Below are positions 54,632 to 64,000 of a stretch of 64,000 nucleotides of DNA, in pieces. The DNA comes from Hyphomicrobiales bacterium (GTDB lineage: Bacteria; Pseudomonadota; Alphaproteobacteria; Rhizobiales; Rhizobiaceae), in assembly GCA_017305935.1 (NCBI GenBank), contig JAFKJU010000016.1, positions 62,001-126,000 on the forward strand. Reading direction: 5' to 3'. A program made the position numbers and the translations under genes. The notes below the pieces were generated by a model that was not told the DNA's origin, did not search any database, and was given only the letters and a program-made list of their open reading frames with translations. Each line of letters starts with the position of its first letter. Within the stretch, counting starts at the first letter, position 1.

Positions 54632-56041
54632 TTACTCGGCGACCACCTTTTCCGGTTCGGCGGCGGCGCGGCGATGGCCGGAAACGGCCGCGCCCGCCTG
54701 GCGGTCCATGGTGATGAAGGGAACGGCGCCGAGCAGCGCCATGATGGCGATCACCCAGAAGGCGATGTGGAAATCGGCCAGTTGCAGCGTCGTGCCGTTG
54801 AAGACGGTCGCGGCGTCCAGCACCAGCGCGGCGAAGGCGACGCCGAGCGCCAGGCTGATCTGCTGCAGCACCGAGCCGAGCGAGGTCGCCTGGCTCGCCT
54901 TGTCGTCGGGAATATCCGCGTAGGACAGCGCGTTGACGCCGGTGAAGAAGAAAGAACGGGTGAAGCCGGCGACGAGCAGGAAAACGATGATGACGAGATG
55001 CGGCGTCTGCGGCGTGAAGAAGCCGTTGGCAGCCGTGGCGAGACAGGTGATGCCGGCGGCCGACAGCAGCGTCGTGCGAAAGCCGAGGCGGGCGAAAACG
55101 CGCGGCGCGATGAATTTGGTGGTGATCGCCCCGATGGCCCCGGCGAAGGTGATGGTGCCGGATTCGAAGGGATTGAGGCCGAAACCGAGCTGCAGCATCA
55201 GCGGCATCAGGAACGGGATGGCGCCGATCGAGATGCGGAAGATCGAGCCGCCGAGCGTCGCCACCCGGAAGGTCGCGTTGCGGAACAGGCCGAGATCGAC
55301 GATCGCCGCCGGATGCCGCTTCCAGTGCAGCACATAGGCGATGGCGCAGCCGAAGCCGGTGAGCGTCGAGACGATGCCGACCGCCGGCGGCAGCGCCGGC
55401 AGGCTGATGACCGACAGGCCGAAGACGATGCCGGCCGCCGCCAGCGCCGTCAGGATCAGGCCGCCGATATCGAGCGGCGGCGGCGAGGTGGCGGGCACCT
55501 CCGGCAGGTAGACGCCGGTCAGCCACAGCCCGGCCACGCCGACGGGAATGTTGATCAGGAAGATCCAGTGCCAGGTGAAGAAGGTGGTGATGAAGCCGCC
55601 GAGCGGCGGCCCGGCCAGAGGCCCGACCAGCGCCGGAATGGTCAGCAGCGCCATGGCGTTGACCAATTCGCTGCGCTTGGTGGTGCGCAAAAGCACGAGG
55701 CGGCCGACCGGGGTCATCATCGCCCCGCCCATGCCCTGCAGGAAGCGCGCCAGCACGAAGCCGACGAGGCTGGAGGAGATGGCGCAGAGCACCGATCCGA
55801 CCATGAAGACGATGATGGCGAGGCGGAAGACGCGCTTGGCGCCGAAGCGGTCCGCCATCCAGCCGCTGATCGGAATGAAGATGGCGAGCGCCACCATATA
55901 GGCGGTCAGCGCCAGCTTGAGCGTGATCGGCCCGACGCCGAGATCGGCGGCGATGGCCGGCAAGGCGGTGGAGATGACCGTCGAGTCCATCTGTTCCATG
56001 AACAGGGCGACGGCGAGGATCAGCGGAACGATACGATTCAT
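54632..56041 (-). CDS. MFS drug exporter, DHA2 (EmrB/QacA) type
   Basis: Inner-membrane protein of 469 residues with 14 predicted helices. It has motif A between helices 2 and 3 (GWMADRFGAKRVFRLAI) and the DHA2 motif C-like GPLAGPPLGGFI. MDSTVISTALPAIAADLG at the N terminus is the motif D1 pattern of this group. It is a proton-driven exporter of unknown drugs or metabolites. No emrA-like partner is adjacent. Confidence 0.85.
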   Translation of the reverse strand: MNRIVPLILAVALFMEQMDSTVISTALPAIAADLGVGPITLKLALTAYMVALAIFIPISGWMADRFGAKRVFRLAIIVFMVGSVLCAISSSLVGFVLARFLQGMGGAMMTPVGRLVLLRTTKRSELVNAMALLTIPALVGPLAGPPLGGFITTFFTWHWIFLINIPVGVAGLWLTGVYLPEVPATSPPPLDIGGLILTALAAAGIVFGLSVISLPALPPAVGIVSTLTGFGCAIAYVLHWKRHPAAIVDLGLFRNATFRVATLGGSIFRISIGAIPFLMPLMLQLGFGLNPFESGTITFAGAIGAITTKFIAPRVFARLGFRTTLLSAAGITCLATAANGFFTPQTPHLVIIVFLLVAGFTRSFFFTGVNALSYADIPDDKASQATSLGSVLQQISLALGVAFAALVLDAATVFNGTTLQLADFHIAFWVIAIMALLGAVPFITMDRQAGAAVSGHRRAAAEPEKVVAE

Positions 56042-56243
56042 CGGCTTGGAACGGTTTCGACGCGGGCAGGCGGTACGATGCGCCCGCTGTAATCCTTAAA
56101 ACGTATGATGACAAATCGGGCGCCATCGAGAGCGATCACGTCTGCGTGAACCGGTTTACGGCCGTCGTCGCGACCCTATCTTGCGTTTCGTCAAGGCCTC
56201 GCCATTGATGCCCGCAGTCGCGCATTTGCCCGGAGGATTGTCC

Positions 56244-57245
56244 ATGCCCCTGTCGTTGCCGATGAAGCGCCGCACCCTGTTCGGCACCGTGGGCGCCGGC
56301 CTGTTGGCCGCGCCTTTCGTCTCGAACGGACTTCTGACGAACCCCGCGGCCGCGGCCGCCGACGAGAAAGACAAGGCCATGAGCCTCCCGCCCGATATCA
56401 ACCGTTTCAAGCTCGGCGGCTTCAAGGTCACCGTGATCAAGGATGGCGCGCGCCCCTCCGACAAGCCGCAGGAGACCTATGGCCTCAACCAGCCCCCGGG
56501 CGATGTCGCCGCGTTGCTGAAGGAAAATTTCCTGCCCGAGGACCGTTTCGTCAACACCTTTTCGCCTGTCGTCGTCGATACCGGCAAGGAGATCGTGCTT
56601 TTCGACACCGGGCTCGGAGCCGGCGCGCGGGCGCAAGGCGGCGGCCGGCTGCTGGAAGGGTTGGCCGCAGCCGGCTACAAGCCGGAGGATATTTCGCTCG
56701 TCGTGCTCACCCATATGCATGGCGACCATATCGGCGGCTTGATGGAGGACGGCAAACCGGCCTTTCCGAAGGCGCGCTATGTCGCCGGCCAGGCCGAATA
56801 TGATTTCTGGAAGGACAAGGCCCGAGAAGGCACGCCTGCCGAGGGCAACCACAAGATGGTGCTGTCGAATGTCGTTCCGCTTGCTGAAAAGACCACCTTC
56901 ATCGGTGACGGCGCCACCGTCCTGCCGGGCATCACTGCCATGCTGGCGGTCGGGCATACGCCGGGCCACATGATCTTCCGTCTGGAATCGGAAGGTCGGC
57001 ATCTGGTGATGACCGGCGATACCGCCAATCATTACGTCCTGTCGCTGCAGCGGCCGGATTGGGAGGTGCGTTTCGACATGGACAAGGCCCAGGCCGCCGC
57101 CACCCGCAAACGCGTCTTCGACATGATCGCTGGCGAGAAGATCGCCTTCCTCGGCTATCACATGCCGTTCCCGGCGGTCGGTTTCGTCGAGAAGATGGGT
57201 GCCGGCTATCGCTTCGTGCCGAAGACCTACCAGTTCGATCTCTAA
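56244..57245 (+). CDS. Exported MBL-fold hydrolase
   Basis: A 333-residue protein with a twin-arginine-like leader (MKRRTLFGTVGAGLLAAP, AAA-AD cleavage near residue 40) and an MBL domain. Metal ligands are H-M-H-G-D-H (LTHMHGDHIGG), AVGHTPGHM and MTGD. GYHMPFPAVGFVEK near the C terminus holds the last His. Similar proteins include lactonases and other small-molecule hydrolases; the substrate is unknown. The start follows CGGAGGATTG. Its stop lies inside a dispersed repeat. Confidence 0.82.
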   Translation: MPLSLPMKRRTLFGTVGAGLLAAPFVSNGLLTNPAAAAADEKDKAMSLPPDINRFKLGGFKVTVIKDGARPSDKPQETYGLNQPPGDVAALLKENFLPEDRFVNTFSPVVVDTGKEIVLFDTGLGAGARAQGGGRLLEGLAAAGYKPEDISLVVLTHMHGDHIGGLMEDGKPAFPKARYVAGQAEYDFWKDKAREGTPAEGNHKMVLSNVVPLAEKTTFIGDGATVLPGITAMLAVGHTPGHMIFRLESEGRHLVMTGDTANHYVLSLQRPDWEVRFDMDKAQAAATRKRVFDMIAGEKIAFLGYHMPFPAVGFVEKMGAGYRFVPKTYQFDL

Positions 57246-57306
57246 AGCATTTCCAGCAAAAGTGTGCAGCGGTTTTGCGTCCGGAAATACGCAAAAACAA
57301 CAAACG
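57243..57306 (+). repeat. Dispersed palindromic intergenic repeat, copy 2
   Basis: TAAAGCATTTCCAGC, GCGGTTTTGCG and CCGGAAATACGC with TTTTGCGT/ACGCAAAA as a hairpin. The TAA is the stop codon of the MBL gene. It is nearly identical to copy 1. Confidence 0.7.
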
Positions 57307-57333
57307 AAAAATGGCGCGCCCGTCCGGCGCGCC
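57306..57333 (-). terminator. Terminator after the zeta-inhibitor gene
   Basis: GGCGCGCC-cgtcc-GGCGCGCC (57313-57333) forms an 8-bp stem; on the minus strand it is followed by ATTTTTCG. It lies 17 bp past the minus-strand stop at 57350. Confidence 0.65.
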
Positions 57334-57349
57334 GTCGAGATGCCGGTTC

Positions 57350-57661
57350 TCAGGCGTAATCGTACATTTCGTTGGCGACATCGCGCAGCATGTTGCTCAT
57401 GCGGCCGCGCAGTTCGTCATCGAGAACGGCGATGCCGGCAGCATCGAAATCGCGGCGCAGGCGGGCAAAGGCGCCGTCGGCATCGTCGATATCGGCGGCG
57501 GCGACCGTGCGGGCATAGGCCTGCGGATCTTTGTCATGCAGCACGGCGGCGGCCCAGAGGCCGAGAAGCGTGTTGCGCCGGGCGCGCGCCCGGAACATGA
57601 AATCCTGATCGTGGGCGAATTTATCTTCGAGCGCGCGGGCGCGTTGCTTCAATGCGGTCAT
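57350..57661 (-). CDS. F1Fo-ATPase inhibitor subunit zeta (DUF1476)
   Basis: A 103-residue helical protein of the alphaproteobacterial zeta family, which binds F1-ATPase and blocks ATP hydrolysis by an N-terminal inhibitory helix. Characteristic parts are ALKQRARALEDKFAHDQDFMFRARARRNTLLGLWAA and the conserved C-terminal LRGRMSNMLRDVANEMYDYA. ATG 57661 is chosen to match the family's N terminus. Confidence 0.9.
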   Translation of the reverse strand: MTALKQRARALEDKFAHDQDFMFRARARRNTLLGLWAAAVLHDKDPQAYARTVAAADIDDADGAFARLRRDFDAAGIAVLDDELRGRMSNMLRDVANEMYDYA

Positions 57662-59566
<1,905 letters not shown>

Positions 59567-59567
59567 G

Positions 59568-60149
59568 ATGGAAGGCGACAGGTCCTTCGCCGGCAAGGTT
59601 TTCCTGCTTGCCGGCCTGGCGCTCGCTTGCCTTGCCGCTTCGTGCTGGCTCGGCTGGCGGTTCCATCAGGCGTCGGGCGGTTATCCGATCTGGCTGGTGC
59701 CGTTCGGAAACGTCTCGCCCGTCGACCTGCATGTGCTGAAGGATCTGTTGCTGCAGCCGGACCGGACACAGGCCGCCGTGCTGCTGTTCTGGATCTATGC
59801 CGGACCGGACCTCATCATGCCGGCGGTGCTGGCCGGGCTGGGGATGCTGCTGCTCAAGCGCTTCGCGCCCGGCGGCACCCTGTTCCGCAAGCCGCTGACG
59901 GCGGCCAACATGCGCGCGCTTCTGGCCGTGCCGTTGGTCTATGCGCTGGCCGATTATGCCGAGAATGCCCTGAGCCTCGCCTATTTCTGCATTGCGCAGC
60001 CGCCCGCTTGGATCATGGAAAACGCGCCGGTAGCATTGCCCTGGATCGCCAGCTTCAAGATGGCCTTCCTCTGCATCACGTTGCTGCTGACCTTGCGGTT
60101 CGTGCTGCTGCGATGGCTCGGCGTGACCCGGCCGGAGTCGCGGCGTTAA
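59568..60149 (+). CDS. Hypothetical membrane protein
   Basis: A 193-residue protein with four predicted helices (residues 8-28, 68-88, 108-130, 165-185) and a possible periplasmic loop between 30 and 65. I do not recognise a family. The ATG is one base past the guaB stop and has no own promoter, so it is probably co-translated with guaB. Confidence 0.6.
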   Translation: MEGDRSFAGKVFLLAGLALACLAASCWLGWRFHQASGGYPIWLVPFGNVSPVDLHVLKDLLLQPDRTQAAVLLFWIYAGPDLIMPAVLAGLGMLLLKRFAPGGTLFRKPLTAANMRALLAVPLVYALADYAENALSLAYFCIAQPPAWIMENAPVALPWIASFKMAFLCITLLLTLRFVLLRWLGVTRPESRR

Positions 60150-60270
60150 GCGTCGGCTTGAAGCCGCCGCGAAATTCCTGTCAGATCCAAATATGTTCCT
60201 TTCAAAGCGCCGGAAACCCGCTAGCATCCGGGCGCTCGTGCGTGGCGCGCGGGCTTTGAAGGGGAAATCG

Positions 60271-60633
60271 ATGAAGAAGTTTTTGTTCGCGGCGCTTCTC
60301 GCCGTGAGCGCGGCCGCTCCGGCCGCCGCGCAGACGGTGAATGCGGGCACCTACACCGTCAAGGGCACCAATCTCGACGGATCGAGCTATGAGGGCACGG
60401 CGACGATCACGCTCGCCAGCGAGACCACCTGCGTCATCGAATGGAAGACCGGTGGCACCACCTCGCAAGGCGTGTGCATGCTGCATGAAGACGCCTTTGC
60501 CGCCGCCTACATGCTGGAGGATCAGATCGGCCTGATCGTCTACAAGGTCAAGGGCGGCGGCGTTCTCGAGGGAAGCTGGACGCTGACCGGCAAGGACGGC
60601 AGCGGCACCGAGACCCTGACCGAAGAGAAATAA
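60271..60633 (+). CDS. Small exported hypothetical protein
   Basis: A 120-residue protein with signal peptide MKKFLFAALLAVSAAAPAAA (cleavage near AQ). The mature part is a beta-rich domain with two cysteines (TTCVIEWK and GVCMLHED) that could bond. Similar fibronectin-like small secreted proteins are common in rhizobia. The ATG follows GAAGGGGAA. Its stop is followed by a dispersed repeat. Confidence 0.65.
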   Translation: MKKFLFAALLAVSAAAPAAAQTVNAGTYTVKGTNLDGSSYEGTATITLASETTCVIEWKTGGTTSQGVCMLHEDAFAAAYMLEDQIGLIVYKVKGGGVLEGSWTLTGKDGSGTETLTEEK

Positions 60634-60634
60634 A

Positions 60635-60700
60635 GTTTGGAGCATTCCAGGAAAAGTGAATATCGGTTGCGTTCGGAACCGCGTAAAAACAAATAGATAG
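60635..60700 (+). repeat. Dispersed palindromic intergenic repeat, copy 3
   Basis: GAGCATTCCAGGAAAAGTG, CGGTTGCGTTCGG and GCGTAAAAACAAA. It is a diverged member of the repeat family, directly after the gene at 60271. Further inverted repeats follow up to about 60740. Confidence 0.6.
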
Positions 60701-60887
60701 AGTGCCTTCGCGATTCGAAGAAAAGCGAAAACGCTCTAACGGCACTTTGAAGGGCAGGGACGGGATGCGAGCATCCGCCCCTGTCCGGTTTCTCTGGCTC
60801 TTGCGAAGGGAGACGGTTTCCCCGTGGCGCGATTTTCGATAAGGATCGCCGTGCGCGATCGCGCGCCATGTGATTCCGGAGGCTTAC

Positions 60888-61307
60888 GTGACATTCACCA
60901 CGGCAATTTTCGCGCCGATGATCGCCCATGTGGGCCTGGTCTATGGCTTGTATTTCCTGCTGCTGCGCCGCCGCACGGCGCTGGTGAAGGCGGGTGAGGT
61001 CGAAGTCTCCGCCTTTCGCGACATACGCGACGAGCCGACCGAAAGCCTGCGCGTGCGCAACAATATCGCCAACCAGTTCGAACTGCCGGTGCTGTTCCAT
61101 ATCGGCTGCCTGGCGCTGTTCATCGCCGAGGCTGACAACGAGGTCGCCCTCATCCTCGCCTGGCTGTTCGTCGTCAGCCGCTATGTCCATGCCTATGTGC
61201 ATGTGACCAGCAACCGCCTGCGCTGGCGCATGCCGGCCTTTCTGTTCGGCTATGCCATGCTCGGGCTGATGTGGCTGTGGCTATTGGTGTGGATCACCTT
61301 CAGCTAA
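60888..61307 (+). CDS. MAPEG-family membrane protein
   Basis: A 139-residue MAPEG-fold protein with four membrane helices. It carries the family segment VRNNIANQFELPVLFHIGCLAL and SRYVHAYVHVTSNRL. The family includes membrane glutathione-dependent enzymes; bacterial members are mostly uncharacterised. GTG 60888 is chosen because GGAGG lies 5 bp before it; an upstream GTG at 60870 is less well placed. Confidence 0.78.
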   Translation: MTFTTAIFAPMIAHVGLVYGLYFLLLRRRTALVKAGEVEVSAFRDIRDEPTESLRVRNNIANQFELPVLFHIGCLALFIAEADNEVALILAWLFVVSRYVHAYVHVTSNRLRWRMPAFLFGYAMLGLMWLWLLVWITFS

Positions 61308-61364
61308 GGCATTTCCAGAAAAAGTGGGTACCGGTTTTCCGTCCGGAAATACGATGGAAACGGG
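61305..61364 (+). repeat. Dispersed palindromic intergenic repeat, copy 4
   Basis: TAAGGCATTTCCAG, CCGGTTTTCCG and TCCGGAAATACG. It contains the MAPEG stop codon and fills most of the gap between convergent genes. Confidence 0.7.
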
Positions 61365-61366
61365 AC

Positions 61367-61759
61367 TCAACCGAGATGTTTGCCGGCGGCATACCAAGCA
61401 GGGCGGTCGTCCTCGAAGGCGTGGTATTCCGGCAGGAATTCGGGCCGCGAAGCATCGTCGAAGGCGCCGATCAGCAACGCCACGACCGGGGCGTCGTCGA
61501 TGGCGCCGAGCGAGCTGCCGCAGGTCGGGCAGAAAGCGCGGCTGGAATAATCCGACGAGCGCCACGTGGCCGGCTTGCCGGCCGCGCCGGTCCAGGCGAC
61601 CCGCGCTCGAGGAAATTCGACCCAATAGGCGGCCGGCGCGCCGGTATGGCGGCGGCAGAATTCGCAGGCGCAGCTATGCGGCTTTTCCACTGGTCCCGTC
61701 GCCTCGAAACGCACGGCGCCGCACAGGCAACCGCCACGATAGATCATCGTGTCGCTCAT
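61367..61759 (-). CDS. GFA-family protein
   Basis: A 130-residue zinc-fold protein like the one at 50215, with GGCLCGAVRF, SCACEFCRRHTG and AFCPTCGSSLG as ligand motifs. Substrate unknown. It lies 10 bp from the LysR gene on the same strand and may be co-transcribed with it. Confidence 0.85.
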   Translation of the reverse strand: MSDTMIYRGGCLCGAVRFEATGPVEKPHSCACEFCRRHTGAPAAYWVEFPRARVAWTGAAGKPATWRSSDYSSRAFCPTCGSSLGAIDDAPVVALLIGAFDDASRPEFLPEYHAFEDDRPAWYAAGKHLG

Positions 61760-61769
61760 GAAGTTTGCC

Positions 61770-62705
61770 TTACCAACCCGGCATCAACTGTCCGGCCCGC
61801 ATCCGCATCCTGAGCCCGCCGTCGAGATCGTCATTAACTGCCGCCGGGGTGATGTTGTCGAGGCAGGCGGTGATGTGGTTGGTGATCGCCGCCATAAGCG
61901 ATGAGGAAAAACCCGGCCGTTTCATGATGCCGATCTGCACCGGCGGCAGCGGCGGAAAGCCGTCCGCCTGGCTCAGCACCCGCATGCCCGGCCTGAGCGC
62001 CGATTCCGGCAGCACCGACACCGCCATGCCGGCCAGCACCGCGGCGGCGACGACGGTCGAGGACCAGCTGGTGAACAACACCTGGTAATCGCGGCCGACG
62101 CCGTCCAGCGCCGAGCAGGCAAGCTGCCGCCACTGGCAATCGCGCCGCCCGACCGCCAGCGGCACCGGGGCGTCTTCGCTCAAGGGGTGGTTGGCGGAAC
62201 TGACCCAGCACAGCGGCTCGGTGCGCACCACCTCGGAAATGCGCTCGCGCGGATTGTGGGTGACGAGCGCGATGTCGAGTTCGCCGCGGCTCATTTTCTC
62301 CGCCAGATCCACTGAAGGCTCGCAGACGATGAACAGTTCGACATTCGGATGGGTCTTGGCGAAACGGCCGATGATTTCCGGCATGTAGCGGTCGGCATAA
62401 TCGTCGGGCGTGCCGATGCGCAGCGTGCCTTCCAACCGGTTGTCGTCGAAGGCGGCGATCGCCTCGTTGTTCAGCCGGATCATCTTGCGGGCATAGTTGA
62501 GCAGCTTCTCGCCTTCGCCTGACAGGCGCACGCCGCGGCCATCCTTGGCAAAAAGCTGCTTGCCGACCCGCTCTTCCAGCCGCCGCATCTGCATCGACAC
62601 CGCCGATTGCGTCTTGAACACCCGTTCGGCGGCCTTGGTGAAACTGCCGGTATCGACGATGGCGATGAAGGTTTGCAGTTGGTCGATATCGAGCGGGGCG
62701 GACAT
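61770..62705 (-). CDS. LysR-family regulator, VtlR/LsrB-like
   Basis: A 311-residue LysR regulator with the N-terminal HTH (LDIDQLQTFIAIVDTGSFTKAAERVFKTQSAVSMQMRRLEE, residues 5-45) and a C-terminal periplasmic-binding-like effector domain (LRIGTPDDYADRYMPEI near its start). The HTH resembles VtlR/LsrB of Brucella, Agrobacterium and Sinorhizobium, which activate small DUF1127 genes and AbcR sRNA. A DUF1127 gene lies divergently upstream, which supports this. It may be a paralog rather than the ortholog. Confidence 0.75.
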   Translation of the reverse strand: MSAPLDIDQLQTFIAIVDTGSFTKAAERVFKTQSAVSMQMRRLEERVGKQLFAKDGRGVRLSGEGEKLLNYARKMIRLNNEAIAAFDDNRLEGTLRIGTPDDYADRYMPEIIGRFAKTHPNVELFIVCEPSVDLAEKMSRGELDIALVTHNPRERISEVVRTEPLCWVSSANHPLSEDAPVPLAVGRRDCQWRQLACSALDGVGRDYQVLFTSWSSTVVAAAVLAGMAVSVLPESALRPGMRVLSQADGFPPLPPVQIGIMKRPGFSSSLMAAITNHITACLDNITPAAVNDDLDGGLRMRMRAGQLMPGW

Positions 62706-62726
62706 CGGGGTTACCTATCAGAGCGG

Positions 62727-62765
62727 TTGATGATTGATATTAGAAACATTCGTTGGACTGATCAA
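62727..62765. promoter_or_regulatory. AT-rich dyads between lysR and the DUF1127 gene
   Basis: TTGAT (62727, 62734) and ATCAA (62761) flank an AT-rich stretch 22 bp before the LysR start. It is a plausible LysR binding region with T-N11-A spacing options, but no single box stands out. Confidence 0.3.
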
Positions 62766-62904
62766 TGGCTTTTTGAGAGCATCGGGACAAATCAAAAAGG
62801 ACAGTCGCGGCGCAACCCTGCCTGCGCCGCCCCGGTCTGAACTCCCCGGATGCACCGCGTCCGGGGAGACCGATTTCTCATGCCTTGACGAAAGGACGAT
62901 TGCG

Positions 62905-63186
62905 ATGCGCACGACACAACGGATCCTGTCTCCCTCCCTGAGCCGGGCGTCGACCACAATCCGCCGACAGAGCCCCTGGGCTTTGGCCCATGCCATTGTC
63001 CGCGCCGTGAAGGCCCGCCTGGAACTCAATCGCCTTCAGGAACTGGACGACCATCAGCTTCTGGACATCGGCCTGACGCGCCACGATCTCGTGCGCGCCG
63101 GCACGTCCACCTTCTTCGAGGATCCCATCGCGGACCTCGCAGGCTCGGCGCGGGCGCGTGCCCGCCGCATGGAACGCCCGCGCTGA
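62905..63186 (+). CDS. DUF1127 small protein
   Basis: A 93-residue basic protein. The DUF1127 core is VRAVKARLELNRLQELDDHQLLDIGLTRHDL (residues 33-62), with an Arg-rich C terminus. Short arginine-rich DUF1127 proteins in Agrobacterium and Brucella affect RNA turnover and phosphate or C1 metabolism. The ATG follows AAAGGACG. It is divergent from the LysR gene and is followed by a canonical terminator. Confidence 0.85.
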   Translation: MRTTQRILSPSLSRASTTIRRQSPWALAHAIVRAVKARLELNRLQELDDHQLLDIGLTRHDLVRAGTSTFFEDPIADLAGSARARARRMERPR

Positions 63187-63260
63187 GCCGAAAACTCCGG
63201 CCATCCTTCGGGCCGCCCATCGTTTCCCCGCAGGGTGATAGCCAATAAACCCTGCCTCTT

Positions 63261-63296
63261 CCCGGTGAAGGTATCCCGCCTTCACCGGGTTTTTTA
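63261..63296 (+). terminator. Terminator after the DUF1127 gene
   Basis: CCCGGTGAAGG / CCTTCACCGGG is a perfect 11-bp stem with a 7-nt loop followed by TTTTTT. This is the clearest intrinsic terminator in the window. Confidence 0.93.
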
Positions 63297-63315
63297 TGCC
63301 TATCGGAGGAGAGGC

Positions 63316-64000
63316 TTACGTCTCCCCGCCGTCCTTGGCGCGATAGGTGTCGAAGATCGATTCCAAGCTTTTCTGGTAGTTCTTCTGCACTTCCAGGCCG
63401 CTATCGAACATGGCGTTGACGAGGTCGGTGAATTGTTTCGGCGCTTCGGACGCGGATGCGGAGGGTTCGGCCGGCTTGGCGGCGGCGGGCGGGGTCATCC
63501 ACTCCTGGAATGCCTTGGCGAAGGGATTGTCGGTGAAGGGGTTGGTGGTGGCCTGCCGCGGTTGGCCGGTGGCGGCGGAGAACATCGCCTGCATGGATTG
63601 CGTGAAGGGATTGTCGAAGATCGTCGGCTCCGCTTTTTTCGGTGCGAAGCCAGTGGCCTCGAGCCATTTCCGGGTCGCCTGCTGCATGGCCTCGCCGAAC
63701 GGATTGGCGGCGCTCATCTGGCCAGCGGTCTGCTTCTGCAGCCCGCCCATCAGCATATCGGCCATGACCGGCAGCATCTGCTTGAGGATCTCCTGGCCGA
63801 TGCCGGTGATCTGCGCGGCCTGGGCGGCGATGGCGCGCGACACCTCCTTGGAGCCGAAGATCTGTTCGAGGATGGAGTTGCCGGCGGTGATGCCCTGAGG
63901 CGTGAAGGCGCGGCTCATATCCTCGAAATACTGGGTGTAGTCGCCGGAGGCGAATGTCTTCATCAGCGCGCCGAAATCGTAAGGCGTCGCGGCGGAGCGT
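63316..64000 (-). CDS. DUF937-like protein (5' end outside window)
   Basis: The frame stays open to the window edge, so the start is not visible; at least 228 residues. An ATG at 63963 (MKTFASGDYTQYFEDM) has in-frame coding sequence upstream (TPYDFGAL), so it is internal. The visible part has helical GNSILEQIFGSKEVSRAIAAQAAQITG and QEILKQMLPVMADMLMGGL, as in DUF937 proteins, followed by a Pro/Ala-rich linker and a C-terminal helix. Function unknown. Confidence 0.65.
   Translation of the reverse strand, partial: RSAATPYDFGALMKTFASGDYTQYFEDMSRAFTPQGITAGNSILEQIFGSKEVSRAIAAQAAQITGIGQEILKQMLPVMADMLMGGLQKQTAGQMSAANPFGEAMQQATRKWLEATGFAPKKAEPTIFDNPFTQSMQAMFSAATGQPRQATTNPFTDNPFAKAFQEWMTPPAAAKPAEPSASASEAPKQFTDLVNAMFDSGLEVQKNYQKSLESIFDTYRAKDGGET

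Overview
The window looks like a chromosomal segment of a Rhizobiaceae-type alphaproteobacterium. The markers are RirA with its three Fe-S cysteines, a bcsB/TPR/bcsN cellulose cluster, the zeta-type F1-ATPase inhibitor, a dpp operon next to rirA, small DUF1127 and DUF1236 proteins, and a short palindromic repeat found just after several genes. I cannot fix the genus from the sequence alone.

Layout. 1-5.2 kb: the 3' part of a cellulose-synthesis operon (bcsB, a TPR protein, bcsN). 5.2-11.8 kb: rirA (iron regulator) and dppABCDF (peptide uptake). 11.9-15.8 kb: an AbrB-type membrane protein, gluconokinase, a TPP-dependent decarboxylase and an unknown protein. 15.8-19.6 kb (minus): sulfate importer sbp-cysT-cysW-cysA. 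19.9-26.6 kb: an ABC-F protein, zinT under a probable Zur box, an M29 aminopeptidase, an AraC regulator, an EamA exporter and a sugar-nucleotide-type SDR. 26.6-36.4 kb (minus): one long cluster for a polyamine-like compound, made of a Pot-type ABC importer, a serine amidase-like hydrolase, an amidohydrolase, a PuuA-type ligase and a PuuB-type oxidase. It is divergent from a GntR regulator, with two palindromic operators between them.

37.66-50.15 kb: a 12.5-kb genomic island inserted at the 3' end of tRNA-Gln(CUG). A tyrosine integrase sits next to the tRNA, and a 17-bp copy of the tRNA end marks the far boundary. The cargo is a GIY-YIG protein, a probable HUH Rep/relaxase-like protein, a PD-(D/E)XK protein with a DUF2958 partner, and an XRE regulator divergent from a tightly packed run: beta-CASP metallo-beta-lactamase RNase-like protein, PD-(D/E)XK-like protein, a protein with two tandem serine-recombinase-like domains that lack the catalytic serine, a membrane-anchored protein and a small protein. 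I recognise no named defence or mobile system in this run, and it is the best candidate for something undescribed. An imperfect ~80-bp direct repeat brackets its last three genes.

50.2-64 kb: ordinary chromosome resumes with a GFA protein, DUF1236, a Ppx/GppA phosphatase with a basic N-terminal extension and rlmE, a DHA2 exporter, an exported MBL hydrolase, the ATPase zeta inhibitor, guaB, small membrane and exported proteins, a second GFA protein, a LysR regulator (VtlR/LsrB-like) divergent from a DUF1127 gene, and a DUF937-like gene cut by the window edge.
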